NCBI GenBank assembly: GCA_051647535.1
Contig: JBOFEA010000020.1
Coordinates: 41,293 to 105,292 of the forward strand
Length of the DNA stretch: 64,000 nucleotides
Reading direction: 5' to 3'
Source: Brevinema_A sp051647535
GTDB lineage: Bacteria > Spirochaetota > Brevinematia > Brevinematales > Brevinemataceae
Shown here: positions 1 to 9,092 of the stretch, one piece after another
Numbering within the stretch: position 1 is the first letter of the stretch
How the letters are laid out: the number at the start of each line of letters is the position of its first letter
The notes under the pieces: generated by a model
Database searches by the model: none
The model's input: the letters and a program-made list of their open reading frames with translations, nothing else
Told to the model about the DNA's origin: nothing
Program-made: the position numbers and the translations under genes

Positions 1-468
1 AGGTTTAATAATAAACGGATTGTTTGTACTTTCAATATAATTAATAAACAAGGTATTTGTACTATCTTGATCTACCAATTTGCTTTGATCATAAAAGATT
101 TTCAAAACATTTGTACAAGAAACCGTTTTGTCAAATACATAGCGAAACTTATCGGAACCAATCACTTGAACAGATCCCGACACCGGAGGATCAAAAGAAA
201 TATCAAGCATATTAAGAATATCTTGTTCGGACTGCCGGTAAGATTGAAAATCCAAAACAGGACGGCGAAAAGAGAATAACACTTCTTTTATACCATACTC
301 AAGAGAAACTTCTTCAAATGTTTTGCCGGGAACAAATTGATAATTTTTATTATCAAAAATCGTCCAAGTCAACAAAAGTACTGATACCACACAAAAAACC
401 AAAATCAAAATTATTTTAGTATTTCTTCGATAAAACAATAAGATTTTCTCTATATTTTCAAAAAACAT
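1..468 (-). CDS. Alpha-2-macroglobulin-like protein, N-terminal part (cut by window edge)
   Basis: The minus-strand frame from an ATG at 468 stays open to base 1 (156 codons), so the gene runs out of the window. A short cytoplasmic head is followed by one membrane segment (about residues 18-37), then an extracytoplasmic stretch. The pattern LFSFRRPVLDF, then DISFDPPVSGSVQVIG, then KFRYVFDKTV resembles the first macroglobulin-like or Ig-like domain of bacterial alpha-2-macroglobulins, which trap attacking proteases in the periplasm. A GGGG ribosome site lies about 10 bases before the ATG. Only the first domain is visible, so the family call is tentative; any large membrane-anchored protein with an Ig-like N-terminus is an alternative. 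Confidence 0.5.
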   Translation of the reverse strand, partial: MFFENIEKILLFYRRNTKIILILVFCVVSVLLLTWTIFDNKNYQFVPGKTFEEVSLEYGIKEVLFSFRRPVLDFQSYRQSEQDILNMLDISFDPPVSGSVQVIGSDKFRYVFDKTVSCTNVLKIFYDQSKLVDQDSTNTLFINYIESTNNPFIIKP

Positions 469-591
469 ATTATCCCCATCAAAAATATATAATAAATTAT
501 ACTTTATATAAAAAAAAAACTCCAATTCTATCCTTTCCTGCCGAAACAAAATAGAATAGATAAAAATTCAACACTATTTCAGGAATTGATA

Positions 592-2439
592 ATGACATAT
601 ACTTTTAGAGAAGAACAACAGGAATTTACAGTTCGTGGAAAAAAGATTTCCGACACAACCATTGTGGTGACGTTTTATGTAGAAGCATTAGATCATTTCT
701 ACCAAGTACTCCAAACATTCCAAAAATCCGTACAACTAATTTTTAATGAAGGAATATTGATAGGATACGAAGTTCGTTATGCAAAAACAGATAAAGAAAC
801 AATATTTAATATGCTTAAATCCGAAGAAATTATACGTTTGGATGAATGCTTTATTGAAGATTTTTCTTTAAAAGAATACGCAGAATATTGTGAAACTAGT
901 TTGGATAATTATGAGCTGGGAAAATTAAATTTTCCCAATAAATTTTCAGCTAAATTATCATTTTGGGAAGGAAAAACCAATTTTTCCAAAATGAAATTCG
1001 GCTTTGTAGATTTCTCATTTTATGGGGCATTTTTCGGAGGAACGGAAGCAGATTTTTCATGTATGGAAATTCTAGACGGATTTTTCGATTTCAATCGTTT
1101 GTATGTCAATGCAGACGTTTATTTTACATTTTCATTTACCAAAATAGAAAAAGGAGATATTTTTCTTAATTACGCCTACTTTGAGGAAGGAGATAAAGAT
1201 TTTATTTCTTTATTTTTGAACAGTGGAAATCTTTGCTTAACCAATATGTCCGCTCATGGAGGAAAACTGGATTTTTCATATTCCGAAATCCAAGGCAATC
1301 TGTTATTAAACAAAGCATACTGTAAAAATAACAGCTTAATAATGATATCTTCTAAATTTCACGGATTAGACTGCTCATTATCAGAATTCCGCAACTGTGA
1401 ATTTCGTATGTTTGAAACTTCTATTTCAGATAATATAAAAAATTTTACAGAAATGTATATGGAAAATTCATTGTTATGCTTTGAAAATTCCGAATTCATT
1501 TCCGGAGAAGCGGATTTCAAATATTTCGAAGCTCAAAATTCAAATTTGATGTTTCTGAATATGAAATTTTTTACAGAAACTTTGGATTTTTCTTATATTG
1601 TTTGTTCGGGAATGATTGATTTTTCAAAAAGCAAATTCGGATCTACTCTTATTTTGTTTACTGATTCAATCTTGGACGTTGTTTCTTTTAATAATACTGA
1701 AAGTCAAGGAATGATCAATTTCCGCGTTCAACAATGCCGATTTTTGTCATTAAAAAATATGTTTATTGGAGATGTTTTCGATATTACCTCTAATGTTCAA
1801 TTTAAATATTTTCAATTATCATACGTTGCACTTACAGGAAGAATTATCCTTGACTGGCATAAAAATAATATTAACAACGCCATTAAAAACGTATATGCAG
1901 AAGAACACAAACGAATCCGAGACAACATGCTCCCAAATTTCCAAAAAATAAAATTAAAAGAACTACGTTTTATTACTGCAGAAATATTTAAAACATTAAA
2001 AGAAAATTTTAATGTTCTAAGAAGGTATAATGATGAGGACGATGCTTATATTGCATATAGGCAGGCTCTTAGAGAATACAAAAACTACGGTGCAGGTCCT
2101 TTAGAAAAATTTAAGCTCTTCCTAGAGTGGTTGTTATTAGACAAATTAGGAGGCTATGGAACCGATCCATGGCGAACATGGATTGGAATTGTCTTTTCAT
2201 GGCTGGTATTCGCCGGATTATATTATTACTTTGACGAATTTTATATTGGAGAATCCACAGATATGACCAAATTAGGACGTAGTTTATATCATAGTGCTAT
2301 TACATTTTTTACAATAGGTTATGGAGATATTATCCCCAAAGGAGCTTTCATGAGAGCTCTATCAGGAATTGAAGGATTTTTTGGTGTAATTTTCACATCG
2401 TATTTTATGGTAGCATTTACTAGAAAAACATTGCGGTAA
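592..2439 (+). CDS. Pentapeptide-repeat protein with C-terminal potassium channel
   Basis: A 615-residue protein. Residues about 110-420 contain many irregular pentapeptide-like units (KLSFWEG, ADFSCME, LDFSYSE, ADFKYFE, IDFSKSK), which fold as a right-handed beta helix. The C-terminus carries a two-TM channel: one membrane helix (about 530-550), a pore loop with the potassium filter TIGYGD at residues 574-579 (bases 2311-2328), then a second helix ending near the C-terminus. The likely role is potassium conductance at the inner membrane, gated or localised through the large N-terminal solenoid. The ATG at 592 is preferred over a TTG at 586 because AGGA at 581-584 is correctly spaced. It is monocistronic, with a terminator at 2461-2506. 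The ligand of the repeat domain is unknown. Confidence 0.75.
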   Translation: MTYTFREEQQEFTVRGKKISDTTIVVTFYVEALDHFYQVLQTFQKSVQLIFNEGILIGYEVRYAKTDKETIFNMLKSEEIIRLDECFIEDFSLKEYAEYCETSLDNYELGKLNFPNKFSAKLSFWEGKTNFSKMKFGFVDFSFYGAFFGGTEADFSCMEILDGFFDFNRLYVNADVYFTFSFTKIEKGDIFLNYAYFEEGDKDFISLFLNSGNLCLTNMSAHGGKLDFSYSEIQGNLLLNKAYCKNNSLIMISSKFHGLDCSLSEFRNCEFRMFETSISDNIKNFTEMYMENSLLCFENSEFISGEADFKYFEAQNSNLMFLNMKFFTETLDFSYIVCSGMIDFSKSKFGSTLILFTDSILDVVSFNNTESQGMINFRVQQCRFLSLKNMFIGDVFDITSNVQFKYFQLSYVALTGRIILDWHKNNINNAIKNVYAEEHKRIRDNMLPNFQKIKLKELRFITAEIFKTLKENFNVLRRYNDEDDAYIAYRQALREYKNYGAGPLEKFKLFLEWLLLDKLGGYGTDPWRTWIGIVFSWLVFAGLYYYFDEFYIGESTDMTKLGRSLYHSAITFFTIGYGDIIPKGAFMRALSGIEGFFGVIFTSYFMVAFTRKTLR

Positions 2440-2460
2440 CAGATTCAAATTCAACAATAA

Positions 2461-2506
2461 AAAAACATCTTCCAAAACGATTAATCATTTTGGAAGATGT
2501 TTTTTT
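2461..2506. terminator. Bidirectional terminator between convergent genes
   Basis: Seventeen-base inverted arms (2461-2477 and 2488-2504) with a 10-base loop, A-rich on one side and T-rich on the other. It can serve the channel gene on the plus strand and the DAK2-DegV gene on the minus strand. Confidence 0.85.
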
Positions 2507-2539
2507 AGATATATCTATTCAAATCAAATACATTAATAA

Positions 2540-4354
2540 TTAATCTTCAAACAAAATACCAACATTAATTGCCTCTAAACCAACTCCATTAGCAATACTT
2601 GGAGATGCCTGAGCAATATCCAAAGCAGGATATCCAAAAATATTTTGAATTTGAGCTATATACTTTTGTGCCTTTGCAGGATTTGTGATCGTATGGCTGA
2701 TAGTATAATATTTCGTTTTTTTAGATTGAACAGCAACCTTAATGGAATTAAGAGTTTTATTAAAAGCCTTTTGAAATCCAATAGCTTTACCGGTAATAAC
2801 AGGAACACCTTCTTTTACTTGAAGAATGGGACATAATTTTAACAATTTGATAAGCCAAGCTTTCATAAAGCTCATCCGCCCTGAACGAACCAAATGATCA
2901 ATCGTTTTAAAATTAACAAATGAATCAGTACGTTTAACTGCTTTGCAAGCACGTTCGACAATTTGATCATGAGAAAGACCACTGGCAATATCTTCAGATA
3001 TAGAACATGCTATTACGCTTCCTCCGGCTGACAAATTGAGTGCATCTACAACACTAATCTTGATATCTTTGCGAACCATAGTGACTGCTTGAAGTGCACT
3101 GTTATAAGTGCCGCTAAGACGAGAACTAAGCGTTAATACCACAACAGATTCATAATATTTTGACAAGTAATTAAACATATCTGCAAATGCTTTAGGCGAA
3201 GGTTGGGAAGTTGATGAAGAAATGTTTTTGTTTTGAGTTAAATAATGAGTCATCATATTCAAATTCATACTGCGTAGATCATAATAACTTGTTCCGTCAA
3301 GTATTAAAGAAATCGGAACAATATGGATTTGATGCTCATCCATAAATTCTTGAGATAGGGAGATCCCTGAATCGACAACAAATGCTATAGGATGTTTTCT
3401 TTTATGAACAGCATCATATTGACGATGCATATCTTCGATTTTTTGAAATCCAAAGCTGGCGAGTTTTTTTAATTCACCAAATACTTCGGCAGGGTAATTA
3501 GTATGAAAATGGAGGCGCAGTTTTTTATCGGAACCGGCCATTACAATAGAATCAGAATGTTTTTCCAATATATTTTGAACCGTATGCCTGTCTATGTTTT
3601 CACCCAGTAAGCATGTTTCTGTACAATATCTGTTGTGAAGTGCATCTTCAGATAACTCTTCTGTTGTATCAGCAGACAATGCCGTATCAGCATCCCACAT
3701 CAACAAATGATCCATGTTATGTTCGTCACGTGAAAAAGATCTTGTTAGTATTGTTTCTTTCATTCCTTGAAGAAACAATACAAATCCTTTAGCACCAGCA
3801 TCCACAACTTTAGCAAGTTTTAGAGATTCTAATTGCTCAGTAGTCTGATGAAGAGCATGCTTAGCAACTTCCTCAGCTTTCTCAAGCAACAAATCGAAAT
3901 CTAAGAATTCGGTTTTCTTGTCATTAATAAATTCTGCCCACTTTCTGATAACCGTAACAATTGTTCCTTCTTGAGGATTAGGAATAGCTTGGTATACATA
4001 ATTTGAAGCTTTCTGTATAATTTCTGCAAATCTTTCTGTAGTCAAAGAAGTAATGTCTTTTACTTCCTGTCCTATTCCATATAAAAACTGTGCAAATATT
4101 ACTCCACTGTTACCACGTGCACCATCAAGAGCAGCATCCCCTATACTCATCGCAATATCTTGTAAAGAGCCTTTTTCTTTAGCATTATAAATTACCGAAG
4201 TAAATGTCGCTGCCAAATTAGCCCCTGTATCGCCATCCGGAACCGGAAATACGTTGATTTTATTAATTTCTTCCTGATGCTCAATAACTTTCTTTCCCCC
4301 AGCTATTATCGACCAATAAAATTCTTTACCTGTTAATATTGATAATGAAGTCAT
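2540..4354 (-). CDS. DAK2-DegV fusion protein, fatty-acid-kinase-like
   Basis: A 604-residue protein. Residues about 1-210 are a DAK2 (dihydroxyacetone-kinase phosphatase-like) domain with NVFPVPDGDTGANLAA and GARGNSGVIFAQFL, the ATP-binding signatures. The middle part (about 240-325), with YCTETCLL and LRLHFHTNYPAEVF, matches the region following DAK2 in FakA. From about 330 to the end is a DegV domain (IAFVVDSGISLS, then STSQPSPKAF, then LSSRLSGTYNSA), the FakB fatty-acid-binding fold. In FakAB, FakB presents an acyl chain that FakA phosphorylates; here both activities would sit in one chain, feeding exogenous fatty acids to phospholipid synthesis. The ATG at 4354 has GAGGA six bases upstream; the GTG at 4360 lies against that site and is rejected. 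It is divergent from the gene at 4983. Confidence 0.85.
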   Translation of the reverse strand: MTSLSILTGKEFYWSIIAGGKKVIEHQEEINKINVFPVPDGDTGANLAATFTSVIYNAKEKGSLQDIAMSIGDAALDGARGNSGVIFAQFLYGIGQEVKDITSLTTERFAEIIQKASNYVYQAIPNPQEGTIVTVIRKWAEFINDKKTEFLDFDLLLEKAEEVAKHALHQTTEQLESLKLAKVVDAGAKGFVLFLQGMKETILTRSFSRDEHNMDHLLMWDADTALSADTTEELSEDALHNRYCTETCLLGENIDRHTVQNILEKHSDSIVMAGSDKKLRLHFHTNYPAEVFGELKKLASFGFQKIEDMHRQYDAVHKRKHPIAFVVDSGISLSQEFMDEHQIHIVPISLILDGTSYYDLRSMNLNMMTHYLTQNKNISSSTSQPSPKAFADMFNYLSKYYESVVVLTLSSRLSGTYNSALQAVTMVRKDIKISVVDALNLSAGGSVIACSISEDIASGLSHDQIVERACKAVKRTDSFVNFKTIDHLVRSGRMSFMKAWLIKLLKLCPILQVKEGVPVITGKAIGFQKAFNKTLNSIKVAVQSKKTKYYTISHTITNPAKAQKYIAQIQNIFGYPALDIAQASPSIANGVGLEAINVGILFED

Positions 4355-4557
4355 AATCACTCCTCGTTATAAAATTGGAGACTACACAAATCGAATTATT
4401 ATACAATAAAAATATTAATAATGCAAGCTTTTCCTTGTAAAAGAACTCTTGCATTGTAATACCCAACAAATATATCTACTAAAGACAGATCACTCATCAA
4501 TATTAAATAGATAAATTACATTTTTCTTTTATATTTTTCTAATAAATATATTAACCA

Positions 4558-4587
4558 AAAACCTTATATATTATTATATAAGGTTTT
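4558..4587. terminator. Orphan hairpin in divergent intergenic region
   Basis: Perfect 13-bp arms (4558-4570 and 4575-4587) around a TTAT loop. They end in TTTT on the plus strand and, by symmetry, also on the minus strand. Terminator-like, but both flanking genes are transcribed away from it, so its transcript is unknown. Confidence 0.4.
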
Positions 4588-4642
4588 AACTATTATAAAT
4601 TATTTTACTTAAAAATATATTAATTAATAAAACATTTTTTTC

Positions 4643-4670
4643 TTGACAAAAATAAAGACACGTCTATAAT
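4643..4670 (+). promoter_or_regulatory. Sigma-70 type promoter, perfect consensus
   Basis: TTGACA at 4643-4648 and TATAAT at 4665-4670 with a 16-bp spacer. It would give a leader of about 305 bases before the ATG at 4983. Confidence 0.75.
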
Positions 4671-4982
4671 AAATAGAACATTCAACAAATAAATATTAAT
4701 TAATACTTTTTATTATTAATATACTAAATATAATTAAATTGTTTATTAAATGCAAAAAAAAATGCAGAAAAAATTAATTCTTATCTAATTAACATAATAA
4801 CACTGAGAAATGAATTATTTCAAAATTGAAAGGTTTCGCAAACACTTTCTTTAGAAATTTTATTAAATAAATATCGTCATATAATAAAATATTATTTAAA
4901 CATATAACAATATTTATTTAACATCTTTCAATATCTTTAACATGATACAAATTAACACTATTTATAAAAAGGAGCTGATAAT

Positions 4983-5867
4983 ATGACTAAAAAGATGCTT
5001 ATGCTGATATTTTTGGGATTATTCCCTATTTGTTTATTCGGGCAAGCCGATAGCCAAGATGTAGGAGCCTTTGACGTACTAGATGATGTCCAATCCCCCG
5101 GTAAACATACTTTAAATATTTACTTGGATTCATATTCAGGTCAATTAAATAAAGATGCAGGTCCAGTGTTCTCAGGTAATGAATTTGAATTTGGTGCAAT
5201 GTACTCACATAATTTTGGTACTGTTCCATGGTTAAGCATATGGACAAAAGCATTAGTTGTTGTCGGAAACAGTATTGCTTCAGGAGCTAACAACGAATTT
5301 GAAGGAATACTCCAAGTACCCGATATTTACCCTGTAGCAGGTATTGGAAAAATATTAGCGGCTCCCCGTGCACAAGTAGGTTTAAACTTAGGTGGGCATT
5401 CCATCTTCGCAATGGATACAAGAGGACTTCTGGCTAACGAAAATTATTATACATTTCATTTACCAGCAAACCAATCTATTACATTATTAACTGTTTTAGA
5501 ATTATGGGCTGTTCCAATATATAGTATCGCTCGTGTCGAAGAAGGATTTTTCAAACATCAAGTACTTGATTTGTTTCAATTAAGAGCCGACTACTCTATC
5601 AGATTTGCTAGAGATTGGTCTTTTATCACTAAATTAGGTTTTCGTTTCACCGATGACAGAAATGCAAATCTTTTTGCAAAAAGCTTTGCAATTCGTTGGG
5701 AAAATCAACTCCTATGGTCTGTAACCAAACAATTTTATATGTGGACTCAAGTCCGCTGGCAGATTGATAACTTAGTTCCTCTTATTCAAGGAACTAATCC
5801 AATCCACGGTGTGTATTTACAAGCTGGTCTAGGATATACATTCGATTTTTCAAAAAAAAGTAAGTAA
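4983..5867 (+). CDS. Putative outer-membrane beta-barrel protein
   Basis: A 294-residue secreted protein. The N-terminus MTKKMLMLIFLGLFPICLFG is a signal peptide, with signal peptidase I cleavage likely after LFG. The mature protein alternates hydrophobic and polar residues, is rich in aromatic residues and ends in LGYTFDFSKKSK, close to a barrel-closing strand. An AGGAG site precedes the ATG. It has its own consensus promoter and long leader, and a hairpin follows, so it is monocistronic and probably abundant. I do not recognise the family; a spirochaetal porin or major surface protein is plausible. Solute specificity cannot be inferred. Confidence 0.6.
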   Translation: MTKKMLMLIFLGLFPICLFGQADSQDVGAFDVLDDVQSPGKHTLNIYLDSYSGQLNKDAGPVFSGNEFEFGAMYSHNFGTVPWLSIWTKALVVVGNSIASGANNEFEGILQVPDIYPVAGIGKILAAPRAQVGLNLGGHSIFAMDTRGLLANENYYTFHLPANQSITLLTVLELWAVPIYSIARVEEGFFKHQVLDLFQLRADYSIRFARDWSFITKLGFRFTDDRNANLFAKSFAIRWENQLLWSVTKQFYMWTQVRWQIDNLVPLIQGTNPIHGVYLQAGLGYTFDFSKKSK

Positions 5868-5886
5868 AATATTAATAAAACATTTT

Positions 5887-5940
5887 TAATAAAACGGTTT
5901 TTTTGTTTTCAGGAATATTAATAAAAAGGCCGTTTTATTA
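5887..5940 (+). terminator. Hairpin after the outer-membrane protein gene
   Basis: Eleven-base arms TAATAAAACGG (5887-5897) and its complement (5930-5940); the loop contains further T7 and A5 tracts that can pair. It separates the barrel gene from the PTS operon. It is unusually long, and no oligo-T follows the second arm apart from its own T-rich tail. Confidence 0.5.
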
Positions 5941-6008
5941 ATTTTAGATTCAAAATTTTAAATTTAATTTTTTACATAATTAAAATTATTTTATTCAATA
6001 AGGAAACT

Positions 6009-7298
6009 ATGATGAATTTCCAAGAATTTGTAGAACAAAAATTAAACCCTGCTATGGCAGCACTAGGTCAACAACGACATTTACAAGCAATTAGAGATGG
6101 TATTGTTATTAATCTTGTTCCCAGTATGATAGGATCATTATTTTTACTTGTTGCAGCCTTACCTATACCCGGATATGGAGAATGGATTAAAAGTATTGGA
6201 GTTTTCGATGCCCTATTAATTCCTATCGGTGCTACACTTGATCTTATGGGATTAGTAGCTGTTATTGCCATTTCATACCGTTTGGCGGAATCATACAAAG
6301 CAGATGCTCTTTCTGCAGCAGTTATTTCTTTGCTATGTTTTTTTATTCTTACTCCATATAAAGCATCTCATAAAGATTTAGAAGAAGCAGTTACAGGTGT
6401 ACTGCCAATTATGTACCTTGGTTCTAGAGGATTATTTACAGCATTATTGGTTTCTCTTTCCGCAACAGAAATCTACACAAGACTCCTCAAAACAAAAATA
6501 ACGATCAATATGCCTGATGGTGTACCTCCTGCAGTTGCCCGTTCTTTTTCAGCTCTTATTCCCGGAGGAATTACATTAATTGTTTTTTGGATTGTCAGAT
6601 TAATCATAGATTATTCTTCATTTGAAAATATTCATTCTATCCTTGCAACATTTGTTTCACAACCATTAACAATGATTGCCGGAAACTTGTTCGGTGCTAT
6701 TGCTTTTATGTTTTTGGTACATTTCTTTTGGTTTTTCGGAATCCACGGCCACTTAATTGTAGGAGCTATCTTGGATCCGGTATTTACATTATTACAAGAT
6801 CAGAACCGAATCGCTTTCCAAGCCGGTCAAGAAATACCGAATATCATTACCAGATACTGGTTTGATCTGTATGTCACCTTAGGCGGTTCAGGAGCATCTT
6901 TACCAATTGTTATTGCATTAGCTCTTTTTGCAAGAAGCCGGCATTTAAAAACAGTTGGACGATTGTCTTTAGGACCTGGTATATTTAATATAAATGAACC
7001 TTTTGTATTTGGAATTCCCGTGGTGTTTAATCCTATTATTATATTTCCGTGGATTATTGTTCCTATTGTAAATATATGTACAGCATATTTCGCTACTATT
7101 ATAGGATTCTTACCTAGACATAATGGAATTATTCTTCCTTGGACAACACCTATTTTTATCAGCGGAGCTATTGTAGCCGGATGGCGTGGAGTAGTTATGC
7201 AGTTAATCAATCTAATTATTTCAGCCGTAATTTGGTTTGCATTTATCAAAAAACTAGACGATATGGAAGTTCAGAAAGAACTGGATTCTTTGAAATAA
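6009..7298 (+). CDS. celB: PTS lactose/cellobiose-type EIIC permease
   Basis: A 429-residue integral membrane protein with about ten hydrophobic segments, of normal length for this family. It carries the sugar across the inner membrane while IIB phosphorylates it. Diagnostic stretches are FGIHGHLIVGAILDPV and FNINEPFVFGIPVVFNP; the latter holds the conserved NEP substrate-binding segment of the lactose/cellobiose/chitobiose PTS family. AAGGA precedes the ATG. It is the first gene of a five-gene operon with IIB, a GH1 glycosidase, MupG and IIA. The substrate is therefore a beta-linked disaccharide taken up as its 6-phosphate; which one is not resolvable from sequence alone. Confidence 0.9.
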   Translation: MMNFQEFVEQKLNPAMAALGQQRHLQAIRDGIVINLVPSMIGSLFLLVAALPIPGYGEWIKSIGVFDALLIPIGATLDLMGLVAVIAISYRLAESYKADALSAAVISLLCFFILTPYKASHKDLEEAVTGVLPIMYLGSRGLFTALLVSLSATEIYTRLLKTKITINMPDGVPPAVARSFSALIPGGITLIVFWIVRLIIDYSSFENIHSILATFVSQPLTMIAGNLFGAIAFMFLVHFFWFFGIHGHLIVGAILDPVFTLLQDQNRIAFQAGQEIPNIITRYWFDLYVTLGGSGASLPIVIALALFARSRHLKTVGRLSLGPGIFNINEPFVFGIPVVFNPIIIFPWIIVPIVNICTAYFATIIGFLPRHNGIILPWTTPIFISGAIVAGWRGVVMQLINLIISAVIWFAFIKKLDDMEVQKELDSLK

Positions 7299-7321
7299 TA
7301 TTCAAACGTTAGGAGAGTTTT

Positions 7322-7624
7322 ATGACCAATATTTTATTATGCTGCAGTGCAGGAATGTCTACAAGTCTTTTCGTTCAAAAAACAAAAGACCATGCTAAAG
7401 AAATTAATGAACCTATTGAAATTACAGCAGTTCCTGTATCGGAACTAGACAGCCATATCGGACAAGCAGATATTATTGTTTTAGCACCTCAGATTCGTTT
7501 TCAAAAAGATACCGTAACAGGAAAAACCGATAAACCTGTGTTTATCATTGAAATGCGTGATTATGGTACAATGAATGTTCAAAAAGTTCTTCCGGAAATT
7601 CTTGCAGCTGTAAAAGAATCATAA
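7322..7624 (+). CDS. celA: PTS lactose/cellobiose-type EIIB
   Basis: A 100-residue cytoplasmic phosphocarrier of typical length. The active-site cysteine is Cys8 in CSAGMSTS, which accepts phosphate from IIA and gives it to the sugar bound by IIC. The pattern ADIIVLAPQIRF is the conserved middle strand of the fold. It lies 23 bases after the IIC gene with a GGAG site, in the same operon. Confidence 0.92.
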   Translation: MTNILLCCSAGMSTSLFVQKTKDHAKEINEPIEITAVPVSELDSHIGQADIIVLAPQIRFQKDTVTGKTDKPVFIIEMRDYGTMNVQKVLPEILAAVKES

Positions 7625-7671
7625 GTATTTGTGAAATCTAATTATTGACAGCTTATGTAAGAAGGTTTACT

Positions 7672-9063
7672 ATGTTTTATCAATTTCCAAAAGATTTTTG
7701 GTGGGGAGCCGCATCAAGCGGCCCTCAACATGAAGGTGCCGCAGATATAGATGGAAGAGAACCTTCCGTATGGGACGAATACTACAAAACAAATCCTCAT
7801 CGATTTTTTAATGAAGTAGGTCCCAGCGTATGTGGAGATTTTTACCATCGATTTAAAGAAGATCTAATACTGCTTAAAGAATTAGGATTAAATTCCTATA
7901 GAACTTCTATACAGTGGTCACGACTTCTCCCCTATCAAGCTTCCCAACCCAACCCTCAAGCTGTAAAATTTTACCATCAAGTAATCGATACCATGCTTGA
8001 ACTCGAACTCCAACCTTTTTTAGCATTACATCATTTTGATCTTCCTTGGTCATACCAGCTTTCAGGAGGTTGGGAAAATCGAGACACCGTCAAAGCTTAC
8101 ACTCATTTTGCTGAAACTTGTTTTAAACTGTTCGGCGACAAAGTAAAATATTGGTTTACTTTTAACGAACCTATTGTCGTTCCTTATATTGCATATATGG
8201 ACGATTATATGTATCCCAATGTTATTGATATGCACCGCGGTATGACAACAGCTTATCACACAGCTTTAGCTCATGCAGAAGCTGTTAATATCTTCCGGCA
8301 GGGTAAATTTGACGGAAAAATAGGGATCATCTTAAATATTTCTCCATCATATCCAAGAAGCCAACATCCAGAAGATCAAAAAGCAGCTTATTTAGCAGAT
8401 TTGTTTCACAATGAATCATTTAAACAACCTGCCTTAAAAGGTTCTTATTCTCAAGAATTAATCGAATTCATGTCCAATAAGAATATGCCTCTCCCTATCC
8501 ATTCTCAAGATAAAGAGACGTTCGCTCAAGGTAAAGTCGATATTTTAGGAATCAATTATTATTCTCCCCAACGGGTAAAAGCAAAAGAGCATTTAGCAAA
8601 TCCTTTAGCTCCGATTCGCCCTAATACATTTTTTGATCCTTACGAAATGCCCGGAAGAAAACTTAATCCCTATAGAGGATGGGAGATCTATTCCAAAGGA
8701 ATTTATGACAGCTTAACCGATATTCGAACCAATTACGGAAACATAGAAACCTTCATCAGTGAAAACGGAATGGGTGTAGAAAATGAAGATCGATTTAGAA
8801 ATTCCGAAGGATTTATTGATGACCAGTACCGTATAGAATTTATTAAAGACCACTTAACATACGTTCATAAAGCTATTTCTGAAGGATGTAATTGTAAGGG
8901 TTATCATCTTTGGACGCTTGTTGATAACTGGTCTTGGCAGAATGCATATAAAAATCGATACGGATATATCGAGCTTCAGTTGCATAACAATTTGAAACGT
9001 GTGATAAAACAAAGCGGCTATTGGATCAAAAACACCGCTCTTAATTCAGGATTTGAACTTTAA
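7672..9063 (+). CDS. GH1 6-phospho-beta-glycosidase
   Basis: A 463-residue cytoplasmic glycosidase of family GH1 (length normal). It hydrolyses the 6-phosphorylated disaccharide delivered by the neighbouring PTS. The acid/base is Glu166 in TFNEP and the nucleophile is Glu364 in ISENG; the N-terminus FPKDFWWGAASSGPQHEG is the usual GH1 opening. The ATG at 7672 follows AAGAAGG by six bases; an upstream in-frame TTG at 7645 lacks a ribosome site. Whether it prefers 6-phospho-glucosides, galactosides or an amino sugar is not clear. The tandem mupG gene suggests that GlcNAc-containing or cellobiose-type sugars should be considered. Confidence 0.92.
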   Translation: MFYQFPKDFWWGAASSGPQHEGAADIDGREPSVWDEYYKTNPHRFFNEVGPSVCGDFYHRFKEDLILLKELGLNSYRTSIQWSRLLPYQASQPNPQAVKFYHQVIDTMLELELQPFLALHHFDLPWSYQLSGGWENRDTVKAYTHFAETCFKLFGDKVKYWFTFNEPIVVPYIAYMDDYMYPNVIDMHRGMTTAYHTALAHAEAVNIFRQGKFDGKIGIILNISPSYPRSQHPEDQKAAYLADLFHNESFKQPALKGSYSQELIEFMSNKNMPLPIHSQDKETFAQGKVDILGINYYSPQRVKAKEHLANPLAPIRPNTFFDPYEMPGRKLNPYRGWEIYSKGIYDSLTDIRTNYGNIETFISENGMGVENEDRFRNSEGFIDDQYRIEFIKDHLTYVHKAISEGCNCKGYHLWTLVDNWSWQNAYKNRYGYIELQLHNNLKRVIKQSGYWIKNTALNSGFEL

Positions 9064-9092
9064 AAATCCCAATAAATTTTAGGATGGTATTT

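Larger units (their letters stand above)
4361..4982. other. AT-rich divergent intergenic region
   Basis: No gene is visible in these 622 bases. They hold a perfect 13-bp hairpin (4558-4587) and a consensus promoter (4643-4670) directed at the outer-membrane protein gene. The remainder is A/T-rich leader of about 300 bases with no recognised riboswitch. Confidence 0.6.

Noticed and set aside
586..594. TTG start for the ion-channel gene
   Set aside because: The ATG at 592 has a correctly spaced AGGA.
4361..4982. Riboswitch in the long leader
   Set aside because: No recognisable conserved riboswitch core could be placed; the sequence is low-complexity A/T.
6827..7249. Minus-strand 140-codon frame over the IIC gene
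   Set aside because: Antisense shadow of a transmembrane gene, a common artefact.
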